DNA from: Augochlora pura
Lineage: Eukaryota > Arthropoda > Insecta > Hymenoptera > Halictidae
NCBI RefSeq assembly: GCF_028453695.1
Contig: NC_135774.1
Span: 29,016,001 to 29,080,000 of the forward strand
DNA length: 64,000 nucleotides
Direction: 5' to 3'
The notes beneath the pieces are model-generated. The model worked only from the letters and a program-made list of their open reading frames with translations, was not told where the DNA came from and ran no database searches. Positions 47,761 through 57,868 of this stretch are shown in pieces (the stretch's first letter is position 1; every line of letters starts with the position of its first letter). The position numbers were made by a program, and so were the translations under genes.

Positions 47761-47839
47761 CGGATGTTTAAGTAAATATATAAAACTGTACAGCTTCCGA
47801 AAAAAGATATGCAGTTTTATATACTCGCTTAAAAATCCG
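47761..47839 (+). ncRNA. Candidate small-RNA hairpin (pre-miRNA-like), unproven
   Basis: The 5' arm 47761-47788 pairs with the 3' arm 47812-47839. Both are 28 bases, with one single mismatch, one four-base partly paired internal loop, a 12 bp uninterrupted inner helix (TATATAAAACTG) and a 23-base terminal loop. The size and shape fit an animal pre-miRNA, but I recognise no known mature miRNA in it. Strand is not determined because the inverse strand folds too. TTAA at 47768 and 47829, within the stem, also leaves a decayed mobile element possible. Confidence 0.25.
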
Positions 47840-48150
47840 CTGGTTTATATGCACCAAACTTTCGACGATGGCGCCGATTTCGAATCTCCCGGTGTTCGAA
47901 CACGTTTCTTGAATTAGCGGGGTCCTAGGCCTGGCTGATAAAACCGGGAAACGAGCCTCCGACGGACAGGAAACAGTTGCTCTTTTGTTTCGTTGGATGG
48001 CTTCGTTTGGTTCTTTATTTATTTCTTGGGTTTCGTCGACCTTTTTCGACCGGCCGCTGGAATGAATCGCGAGCCGAGCTGGAAGCAGACGTCGAGGTAA
48101 CGAGCAGCTTGGTCTATGGAGATCTGATTAATGGATAGGAGATGCGTGCG
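47840..48150. other. Non-coding spacer
   Basis: Mixed-composition DNA without gene, repeat or RNA signal. Confidence 0.6.
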
Positions 48151-48397
48151 AGCCGGCCGACGGCTGTACAGTGTGATTCAAGAATTAGGGTAGTTTCTTG
48201 TCGAGGCGACGGTCAATCGAACGCTTTTTGGAAATTTATTATGAATTGACAGGATGGCCGATGGGTCACCAACTAATCATTTTTACTGGATTATGTTATT
48301 TGTATCATATTAAATTATTTTTATTTGTTTAAAGGAGCCGGCTGACGGCTGCACAGTGTGATTCAAGAATTAGGGTAGTTTCTTGTCGAGGTGACAG
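48151..48397. repeat. 62 bp direct repeat separated by about 123 bp
   Basis: The block beginning AGCCGGCCGACGGCTG and ending TCTTGTCGAGGCGACGG (48151-48212) recurs at 48336-48397 with four substitutions. The intervening AT-rich DNA is not repeated after the second copy. It looks like a recent duplication. Confidence 0.9.
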
Positions 48398-48499
48398 AAT
48401 AAGAATTTATTCGTACAGGACTTCATGCAGAAAATAATAATAAAATAATAGAATAAGAATCATAGAATGTACCTAAAATGTTTCTCACGGTTTATCGAT

Positions 48500-48775
48500 T
48501 GTCTTTTTCGAATTATTGGAATAAAGAAATTTTCGAATTAATCGAAGGAAAATTATTTCAATAGAGAATTATTCGAAGAAAAATTATTGGAGTAGGGAAT
48601 TATTAGAAAAAAGAATTATTCCAACAAAAAATTATTCAAATAGAAAATATTATCCAAACACAGAATAATTCAAATAAAGAATTATTCGGACAGAGAATCA
48701 TTCGAGTAAAGAATCTTTCGTATAGATAAAATAATTTACGACGAATAAAGAGTTGTTCGAACAAAATCCTCGACT
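48500..48775. repeat. Degenerate repeat of GAATTATTCGAA-like units
   Basis: About thirteen imperfect copies of (A)GAATTATTCGAATAAA at roughly 19-23 bp spacing. Confidence 0.75.
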
Positions 48776-49332
48776 AAAAAGAATTCGTTCGAATTCTTAT
48801 ACAGCTATTTTCTCGAAACAATGCACCGACCTGACCCAATAAAATGCAACAGGTCGATCCCCGATGTTCTCGGTCGCGAATGGAGCAGACAGCCCGGCGG
48901 ATTTATGGCAACGGATAAGCGGGGCACGTTTCCATCGGTTCGATCGCGATAAATCTCGATCTTTACGGTGATCCAATGCGCGCGCCACGTGCTCTATGGT
49001 TATATCCGCCCACTTTCGCCCCCATCGACATCCGCCCTTTCGCCGATACACGCTATTTATTTTCCCATCTTGGCCCCCACGACGCCGGAGACTTTCCTTT
49101 TCGCTTCCTCTCTGCCATTCTTCTCCTCTGTTTTCCTCCCCCCTCGTTTCCTCTCCGATCCTCCTCCTCGCGTTCGACTCCGGGCCGGGCCGGGCCGCGC
49201 GCGCCGGAAGATTGCGAAACGCATTCGTTTATTTTGCCCCGCGCAATTGTGTCACTCTCTCGCGAGGAAGTCCACGGAGACGTCGAACCGGAAGGACAGT
49301 GTACACGATGGTGTACACACTTGGGACTTTAA
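48776..49332. other. GC-rich non-coding stretch
   Basis: Three overlapping plus-strand frames (48968-49391) and a minus frame (48797-49051) are all open. This fits pyrimidine-rich, GC-rich DNA rather than a gene. Confidence 0.5.
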
Positions 49333-49510
49333 CTGCATCTCGAACACGCCGTGTCCCCCGGTTCTGTAAACTAATTTGCGGATTACGTTAATTTTGAAAA
49401 TTTATTTTTATCGCAATATATCCGAGCAAAATGAATTCGACTATGATTTTTCGAATGCGAGAGAGTTCTAACGTCATCCCCTATTAATGCTAAATTAGTT
49501 TATTAATAAT
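49333..49510 (+). mobile_element. CACGTTCG-family MITE, left part, diverged
   Basis: After TTAA (49329-49332) the sequence CTGCATCTCGAACACGCCGTGTC aligns with the left ends at 23959 and 56059 (TCGAACGCCGCGTC). The interior follows the 23959 copy closely: AATTTTGAAAATTTAT, AGCAAAAT, TTCGACTA, GCGA(A/G)AGAGTTCTAA, GTC(A/G)TCCCCTAT. No right end is recognisable and the subterminal palindrome has decayed. Confidence 0.65.
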
Positions 49511-49936
49511 TAATATTAGTGCTAAAAGTCTCTAATAAATCTTCACATAAATGCAAATAGTAATCGAGTAATTCCTGAACTCTGAAAAAGATATCGAGAA
49601 AAATGGATTTGCGCCATAATACGGTTCGCCATGAAATTCATGGCGATAAACCATTCACGTGACCGTTCCGCTAAACGTTCGATATTCAAAAAATCGACCG
49701 GAATATCATCTAGCCATCGGTGGCCGATCAACGTCGCCCGTAACTCTGAACGACAATCTCCGCGGACCCGTCCCGCGCCATAAAAACGTGTTATATTTAA
49801 TCCGGAAACGCTACCGGACCACGAGCTTTTACGACTCCGGCCTCGGTCGTTCGATTGAACGGTTTACGAGTGTTCTGGCCACGGTAACTCGTGCATACGA
49901 GAGTCGTCACCGAAGAGAGTAACAAAGCGAAGGCAA
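49511..49936. other. Non-coding spacer
   Basis: Unremarkable DNA with short unrecognised frames. Confidence 0.55.
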
Positions 49937-50135
49937 CGGAGAGAGAGAGAGGGGACGCGGCGGAGAAAGAGAGACAGAGAGAAAGGCAGAGAATGAGAGA
50001 AACAGAGATAAAGGGAGAAAAAGAGAAAAATAAAGAGAAAGGGAGAGAAAGAGAGAGACAGAGATAAAGGGAGAGAAAGGCAGAGAAAGAGGGAACGACA
50101 CAGAGAGAGAGAGAGACAGAGGCTGAGAGAGAGAT
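49937..50135. repeat. GA-rich purine tract, about 200 bp
   Basis: AGAGAGAGA, GACAGAGA, AAAGGGAGAGAAAG and GGCAGAGAA words cover the interval on the plus strand. It gives S/L/F-rich minus-strand frames (49864-50262). Confidence 0.9.
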
Positions 50136-50590
50136 TGCAGTACCTGCGCACCTTAAGCGGATTCTCCGCTCCTTTTTTCCTCGTTCTTCCTGTTTGGTTT
50201 AATTTTCTCTGGCGGCGGGGACTAGTCCGAAGAGAAGGGATCGGTTCGTTATCGCGAAACACCGGCGTTGAAAGCGAAATAATGCATCGTGGGCGCAGCT
50301 AACCGGTTTTACACGCGTGTCAACGATAGTCAAAGCCCCGCCTTAATCATTCGAATGTGTCCCCCCACCTCCCCTGTCCACCGGACAGGAGGCGCTCTTA
50401 TTTTTTTAGCGAACGGCTGCCAAAATTACGGCCGAATGCTAATCGCCGTTATAGCAGTCTCTATACCTTATTCCAATAACGCTACCATTTATTCCCAGAT
50501 CTTATAGCCACTTTCATAGACGATAGCATTTTTTTCTAGGTACTGCATACTGTACGTTGCAATTTTTCTTAGACGTTAGACACTGTTTCA
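50136..50590. other. Non-coding spacer
   Basis: No gene recognised. The distal part (about 50460 onward) holds diverged forms of the 41 bp unit that becomes regular at 50591. Confidence 0.5.
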
Positions 50591-50713
50591 TAGACGCTAT
50601 AATTTTTTCCTGGGTCCTATATACTATTTTATAGACGCTATAATTTTTTCCTGGGTCCTATAGAGTATGTCGTAGACGCTATAATTTTTTCCTGGGGCCT
50701 ATAGAGTATTTCA
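50591..50713. repeat. 41 bp tandem repeat, three copies
   Basis: TAGACGCTATAATTTTTTCC starts units at 50591, 50632 and 50673, exactly 41 bp apart, each followed by TGGG(T/G)CCTATA. The three are nearly identical. More diverged units extend upstream to about 50510. Confidence 0.92.
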
Positions 50714-50749
50714 AACACAGCTTGACGCACTCTAAATATTCTTGTTTAA

Positions 50750-51060
50750 ACCTGTACCCTATTAGAGAACTCTAAAACGTCGCCCAAAGTTCTAAACACT
50801 ATTTGGAGGGCTCTAAATATTTTTACTCCATCCTGAACACTATCTTGTGGCTCTATAATATTTCTCAAAATTCTAGACAAAGCTCGAAGCTCCCTAAACA
50901 TTTTTTTTTTTTTAACCTGTGCCCTATCAGGTAACTCTAAAGTGTCTCCCAAAATTCTAAACACTATTCGAAGGGCTCTAAACATTTTCACTCCATCCTG
51001 AACACTATCTTACAACACAAATATTTTTCCCAGAACCTGAACACTATTCGAACTTCTCCA
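50750..51060. repeat. 165 bp tandem repeat, about two copies
   Basis: ACCTGT(A/G)CCCTAT starts copies at 50750 and 50915. Each continues with ACTCTAAA, TTCTAAACACTATT, GGGCTCTAAA and ACTCCATCCTGAACACTATC. Within each copy the CTAAACACTATT / CTGAACACTATC words repeat at shorter intervals, giving a higher-order pattern. Confidence 0.85.
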
Positions 51061-53462
51061 AAACCTTGAATCAGCTCCCACACGCAATCAAAAAATCCAC
51101 GAACTATTCCCCTAGTTCCTGCGCTATCCAGCGGCCCTAAACCATTCCCCCAGACACCGAACACTTCCTTAATCCGCGCCCAGCATCATCCGACATCCAG
51201 TATCCTGTTAATTCGCCAGCAGCTGGTAATTCCACGACAGCCAAGCGAACCGGGGGGTGTAGAAACGAGAGATCGGAATCGTCGAGCAGTGGGCACGACA
51301 AAGGCCCAGCAGGTTACACGGCGCCCGGGCTCCAGGTGTTTTAGGGGTGATAGGGGTATTTAAGTCACGGGAGTGGACGCTACTTGCGCGGTAGCCCGGG
51401 ACGTGTACCGTAGGAAGCCAAGATGGTCGCTGCGGATAAGATTCTTTATTGCCGGGATAGACAGATACAAACAGTTTCACGGTGAGACGGTAACAAGCCC
51501 TCGGCGAGTGATCGATGCGCGCGTCCCGCGATGATTTAACTATCCTCGGTGCCGCGCCGGGGAAATAAATGTTGAATTACATGGGGCACAGGGGGGGCCA
51601 GGGAGGGGGCACCGAGGGGCCGACGGGGGGGAGGAGCGCCGAGGGGAACGAGTTTATGAGCGCTCCTAGAAACCGCGTTTTTCCGCGGCCTTTCTCGGGA
51701 CGTAATGCGCCTCCGTGCGCGCGCGCGCGCGGACGACTACGGTGCATTTATCCCGGCGGTGATGCGCCCCGGGTTTGACGTTAAGTACCCAGGTATAAAT
51801 AGTATTAATAAAGCCGTGCATTAGCGCGGCGGATAGCTCCCAGCTTCGATTCTTGGCGCCGTGCTGTACCGCGTCCATAGAGGAAATATTTAGGGGCGGC
51901 TTTTTAATATTTCGACCAATCCTTCTTCTATTGAATTAGAACAATTTTTTAGTGTTCATTTTATTTTTAGAATTTCACATGCGACTAGACTGTGAGAATT
52001 TACTATATTAAATGCAAAGTACAATATATTAAAATGAAGCCTGAAAGAAATGCAGCGTCAAAATTGATTCGACGAATTGGATAAACTTATATTGTTAAGC
52101 AAAAAAATTGAATTTTCCTTCTTATGTCGAATCCGCAATTAATAAGTGCTAACCCAATAGTTGGCGGAACAGGTGGGCAAACGTCGAGGGCACGGGAGCA
52201 CGCGTCACGGGGCCCTCAAACGGGGACCGAAAAAGGAGGCGCACGAGTCGAAAACGGGGGGAGAAGAAAAAACGCTAATGAACCAGGGCGTCGATGAATA
52301 TGTAAAGGCGCAACGTCGGAAATTCAAAACGGTGCCCCATTATCCTTTATCTCGTTGGTGATCGTCGTCATTACCGGCGATCGCGGTATCCCCGCTAAAT
52401 GCAGGTTCCGATTACATTTATTGAAATAATCGATCGGCCGTCGTATTATGCTAATCCCCGGGAGCGAGGCCTGGATCGCGCACTGTTTGCGCCCGCGTAT
52501 AAATTGACGCGCCGCCGCCATGTAATTTCGCCGGTCTCATCGCCACTTTTCGCCGCCAGATCTTTCGCGGAAACGATCCGCCACGATCGAATTGAAACGT
52601 TCGATTCGCGCTCGAAATACCGTCCGACACCACTTTTATCGAATCAGCGAGCTCCCGGCCACTGTATTCGCAATATTCTGCTCCGCGGTGGAGCGTGGAC
52701 GTCGCCGTGCGGTGACCGGGTCCGCCACGACCCGCGCCATCCACACGCTTTGAATTCAGTCACGGCGAAGAGTTTAGAGCGAAGAATTTAGAGTGAAGAA
52801 TTTAGTTTAGAGCGAAGAGTGTTCCAAGCCGGTGGTTTTACTTTCCGATTTGAATTTCCACGAGCTTTTTCAGACGATACATACATTTCGCAGAAATAAT
52901 ATTTCGCCGGTGAACAGTGTTTCGTGCCAGTAATTTTTACATCTCGATTCTAATCTCCCACCGTTTCTCCCGTAATACATATTTATGTTCCGCGGAACCG
53001 CGGAGATGCTGCAGACAAATTTTTATCGCGCCCTGCGAACGTTTTTATCGCGGCCGGGGCTAATCGGCATTTCGAATCGGTAATCCCTGCGATGTTAATC
53101 GTTCGAGTGCGCTCGAACGACGCCGCGGTTTTATCGCGCGGTGAGATCGAACGGAGATTTCGTAGCATCGAACGGGAGCACACCGTGAACAGAGCGAGCC
53201 GCGCGAGGTTAATCGACCGAGGAGAAGCTAATCGATCCGGCTCGATGAAAGATGGAATCCGAGCGGTAAAAAAGCGAGCGCACCTGCGCCTCCGGGGTAT
53301 CGGGCCGTAGAGGATCGTCACCGGGGCCTCGATCGATCCCCGATTCGGCTCACACGTCGATCCAGCGATTGAATAACGATCGGTTAACAGTACACTCTAC
53401 GTTCGGCCTCCCCCTCTCGCAAAATGGCGTACAGTTACGCGCGTCTTTCTACGGCGAAAATA
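51061..53462. other. Non-coding stretch
   Basis: GC-rich blocks (51180-51880, 52160-53380) with several small frames on both strands, none recognised. Near 52768-52815 GAAGAGTTTAGAGC / GAAGAATTTAGAGT / GAAGAATTTAGTTTAGAGC words form a short tandem array. Confidence 0.55.
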
Positions 53463-53779
53463 GGACACCCCAGAATTTGTCGTGTTTCTCAAAACCAATA
53501 ATAATAATAATTATTATTATTATTATCTCGAAACCAATAATGCATAGACAGGTTTTGCATGGAGCTGTATAAACAGTACCCCTTCTTTATTAACGGGCGC
53601 GATTAATAATTATTAATATATAAAGAATAATAATAATAATAATTATTATTATTATTATTATTAATAATTATTATTATTATTAGCCCGTTAATAAAGAAGG
53701 GGTACTGTTTATACAGCTCCATGCAAAACCTTTCCATGCATTATTGGTTTCGAGAAACACGAAAAATGTTTTGATGTCC
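53463..53779. mobile_element. Fold-back MITE with long inverted arms, TA-flanked
   Basis: The arms are about 53463-53598 and 53683-53779. They start GGACA and end TGTCC next to TA on each side, the pattern of Tc1/mariner-type insertions. The inner 50 or so bases of the arms (GGTTTTGCATGGAGCTGT...ATTAACGGGC) are identical. The left arm carries a 35-40 bp insertion where AACCAATAAT is duplicated around an (AAT)n(ATT)n run. The centre (about 53600-53680) is AATAAT/ATTATT repeat. There is no coding capacity. Near-identical arms point to a young element. Confidence 0.78.
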
Positions 53780-56054
53780 TATCATTTTGTCGCGCGCTGT
53801 AGATGCGTCGACAACGATAACGCGGCAAACGCGCAGCTCGCTGACGTGCAACGAATTCGATTCGGTAGACGAATTTTCACGGAGTTGAAGTTAACAATCT
53901 GTGAAGTTCGCCGGTGAAACGAGCGAAATAAAAGAGGATCGGCCGCGGATTTCAGCGGGGTTTCAACGAACCCGTCTCGCGAATGCGATTCAAAATGGCG
54001 CGCGAAGTTAGCCGGGGTTATGCTCGTTATTGGACGCGCTTATTACAATTGTAGATGGCCACGGCGCAGCCTCGACGTTTTCGAAGACTAATTTTCTAAC
54101 GCCGCGAAAAAGAACCGAAGCAATCATTCCCCTTAATGGCTGTTTTACTTCGTTAAAACGAAAATTACCGCCGCGCGCATATACTATGTATCATAACGCT
54201 TGCCATGTACGAGCCGGGCAAGCCCGAAACGGAAACGGTGCCGCGAACAGCCCGTCGTCATTTTTCCGCGTCCGACTAATGGGCTAGACGGTTTTTATCG
54301 CGGTCGGCCACGGCGATACTTATATCGAAGTATGCAATTAAGAAATTTTAATTGGGTCGGGTATTAATTATTTGTCGGTGTTGCGGCCACCGTAATTGTT
54401 CGATAGCCGTATTCAGCGCGACCGAATCGGTGCTCCATTGTTCGCAGGTTTCCTTCCGCGGGAATTCGACCCCAGAAAAAGTCAATTTGTAGCCGGCCAC
54501 TGAATCTCGTAGATTGATCTTTCCGCGATTTGATACTTATTGCCTTTAAATTAAGTTTTAAATTCCTTTTCCTTATACAAAATATTTATTTATTAATAAG
54601 TTCGCAGAAGCGGTGGAGATGCAATTACTCCCGGGCATTTTATGGAAGCCCGGGGGAACGTGTTTCGATAAATATACTAATTTCAATATTTATGCTAATT
54701 TTTCGTCACGGTTCACTAGTGAGTTGCGACAGAAATAGGAGAAAATAGTATTTACCGCGCGGGACACGTGTTGCATCGAGACGAGGGTTGCGTGATACGC
54801 GAAGATCGAGCAGATAATTATTAAAAATTGTTTTACGGATCAAACTTGATCTAAATATTATACTAAAATTAATAACCATATTCTTATCAAATTATCGATA
54901 AAACTTTATACATAGTGTTGGATAACTTGAAGTAATGAAAACCGAGCTCTGGTTACCATTAATTCTAGTCAAATTAAAATATTAATGCTTTTGTTTCAAT
55001 TTAAACGATACCAGTGCAAAGAATGCATCTTGGATCACTGTAAAATATAATACTAAATTTAATAACTTTGAACAAATGGCTCAGATAAAATCGTGGATAA
55101 ATACTGTCTACCCGGTGTTCAATAAATCTTAAGCAAAGACAGCGCTGCATTAAGCAAAGGTACAGCGCTGCATAATTCCCCTTTCGCGATCAAAAAACCA
55201 CCAACCATAATACAGAAAAAATACATCAGCGAATCGGGGGAGGAAAGATCACGGTTTCGGAGAATTTTCTATGAAAATTCAAGTTATTATTGATCGGGGT
55301 AGCGCTCGCAGGATCGGCGGATCGTTGTCGAACGCGATCACGGCGCTGGTAGTTCGCTGCAGCAACGAGACGCGCATAAATCGCGGCGCACGTGCATCCA
55401 TCCCGCTCGTAAAAATGTACGGTCAGCACTTCCGGCAACCGGGGCCGGTCGCATCCGGAAGCAGCTGCACGTATTACGTGTATAAGGGAGGCGTAATACG
55501 CGTTACGGGCGATCCTTTCACGGCGAATCTGGACACGGTTGTGGACGGAGCCTTAAATCCCCGGGCGCACCGCGTAGAAGATACACACCGCCCGGGCTAA
55601 CGGTACGCGCGCAAGCACACACACACAGACACGCACACCGCGATCGATTAATCTTCATAAATATCGGTTTGATGGACGGTAATGGAATTAGTTAATTGAC
55701 GGCGGGATACGCGATTAGTTTGCCAGCCGATATCCCCGGCTATCCGGCGAGCGATCTTCCTGGAAGCTGAGCTCTCGAGGTCGAGGATCTCCTCGATCGG
55801 CGATCTATCCTACGCCGTAGATCTTTCCACGGGGGTGTCGGTTATGCCGACTATTCGCTTGACGGATCGCCGTGCTCTTCCACGCGGAATCGATCGCCTA
55901 ACTATTTTTTACAATAATCGCGGTACGATGTCTTAGATTTTTGCTCAATTCTTTTAGGATCTTTGAGAAATTAATTATTTAGAAGCCCTTGAAAAACTTA
56001 CATAAAAGTGACAGCTTTTCACGTCATTTTCCTATTATTCTTACTGTGTATAGT
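53780..56054. other. Non-coding stretch
   Basis: GC-rich at 53800-54500 and 55260-55900, AT-rich between. The plus frame 55271-55600 (109 codons) overlaps a minus frame and is unrecognised. A (CA)n-like run lies at 55614-55639. Confidence 0.5.
55614..55639. repeat. (CA)n microsatellite
   Basis: GCACACACACACACAGACACGCACAC with two interruptions is described here only as a short CA run. Confidence 0.85.
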
Positions 56055-56058
56055 TTAA

Positions 56059-56240
56059 CACTTCGAACGCCGCGTCAACCAAAATGGCTCACACTAATTT
56101 CTGACCAATCTTGATCATTCATTTTTACTGTTATATATTTAAACAAATTGAATTTCGAATCCTAAAGAGTTCTAATGTCATTTCTTATAATAAATATTAC
56201 CCACGGTTTATTTTTAATTAAAAACTTCTGTTAAAAACAT
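56059..56240 (+). mobile_element. CACGTTCG-family MITE, left part
   Basis: TTAA (56055-56058) is followed by CACTTCGAACGCCGCGTCAACC. The words CGCCGCGTCA, ACTAATTTCTGA and GAGTTCTAATGTCAT match the 23959 copy in order. An imperfect stem GTCAACC...GGCTCAC lies 15 bp inside the left end. A possible right boundary at TTAA 56303-56306 has no matching terminal repeat, so I end the call where similarity fades. Confidence 0.6.
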
Positions 56241-57824
56241 AATTGAATAACTTCATACTTTGGCTTACAATATAAACCTTGGAAATCTCATTAACCAAAG
56301 CGTTAACTTCTGTACCAAAAATTGTTAAAACATTGTTTAAAGCACCGACGCAGAATTGTTCCGAATTCTTTAATTAAATACAGTACACTCTTATCTTTAT
56401 TTTTGTCATATCCCGCTACCAAAACATTTCGTTATCGACAAATTACGCTCGAGTTCTCTACTAGGCGATAATGTTAATCTGAACGACGCAACGATTAGAT
56501 AATAGAACGTTCGGTTAGCAGAGTGTCGTGCAAACAAATATACGGATAAGGGAGAGTATCTCTCCGCTCTCTATATGGATTTCGGTGCGCATAGGAGCGC
56601 GCACCTATGCGCACGTCGGTTAGGTCTTCTTTCTCGTCACGACCGCGCGGGCTCACCGGTTCACAACTCGATTCTATCGCATTAGTCTGTGACACAGATC
56701 GCGCTGACAAAGTCCTACCACCGTCCCACGCTACCGTATCAATATCAAACCGAGTATCTAGAGTACTAATAGCCCGCAATCTGTTTTCATAATGCGCTCT
56801 ACAAAGTACTCGATCTATTTATGTAACCTGACCCCTTACGATCGTTCTCGCGGGCCGATCGCGCAGCTTCTTTCGCATTATTTCTTCTCTTCCGTCGAAG
56901 CTGCGTCGTATCGATATTTCTCTTCCCAAAATGATAGAATGATGGTGGAAAATTCTGCAATACTAATCGAATTTTCTTCACTCTTGATTGACTATTTTTT
57001 TTTTAATTTTATGGTTATCGGACGATGTAAGTAAATTATTTCGCACTTGGATCACTTTTTCGTCGTTATTCGTTTCTGGTTTATTTTTTATTTATATTTA
57101 CACTTGGATTATTTTTCATTCGGTTACTCGGGTTATTTTTATATTCATATTTTATATTTTATACTTTATATTTATTATTTTATTTTTGTATTTATATATG
57201 CATCTGAATCATTTTTATATTTGTATTCATACTTATTTCTGAATTTATATTCCTACATGGATTACCTCTACAATTATTTTTATATTCATATTTAATATTT
57301 TATATTTATTACTATTTTTATATTTATATTCTTGAATATTTCTTTTAATTTTTAGAACTGTTTTAAATGAGTATTGAACATAAACTTTGATGGTGCAATG
57401 AAAACTATAGGAAAAATAAAAGAGAAAAGATGGCGAGGAATAGTTTCGCCAGGTGATGGCCAGCGATGTCAGTGGATGACGGTCGTTGATTTGGGGCGAC
57501 GTTAGGGATCTGAAAGTCGATTTCCGAGTTTCCTCGCGCGGGCCCACCGGTAGTGGCCAATGAAAACTCGGAGCGACTGGTGGCCAGATTACGCGGCGGT
57601 GGCCGCAATCGCCGCATTATAGTTATATTGCCTAGTACGAACGCTGATGACAGCATTATCCTGATTGCCATTTAACATAATGACTATCACTCTATCGGGC
57701 AGCGACGCGTACGTTGTATTCTGGAGGTTGACGACCCTTGACCCCGTACCGGCCGGCCACAAGTGTTTCCTGAAACGAAGAAACAATTGACCGTCTGATT
57801 GTCACTTGTATCGGAAACCGTTCT
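56241..57824. other. Non-coding stretch, AT-rich centre
   Basis: 57040-57350 is a T-rich degenerate repeat of TTTATATTCATATT and TATTTATATT words, giving F/Y/I-rich plus-strand frames. 57420-57780 is GC-rich with overlapping unrecognised minus-strand frames. Confidence 0.55.
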
Positions 57825-57868
57825 CTCTCTCTCTTGCTCTCTCTCTCTCTTTCTCTCTTTCTCCTCGT
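57825..57868. repeat. CT microsatellite
   Basis: TCTCTCTCTCTTGCTCTCTC-type run on the plus strand. Confidence 0.88.
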
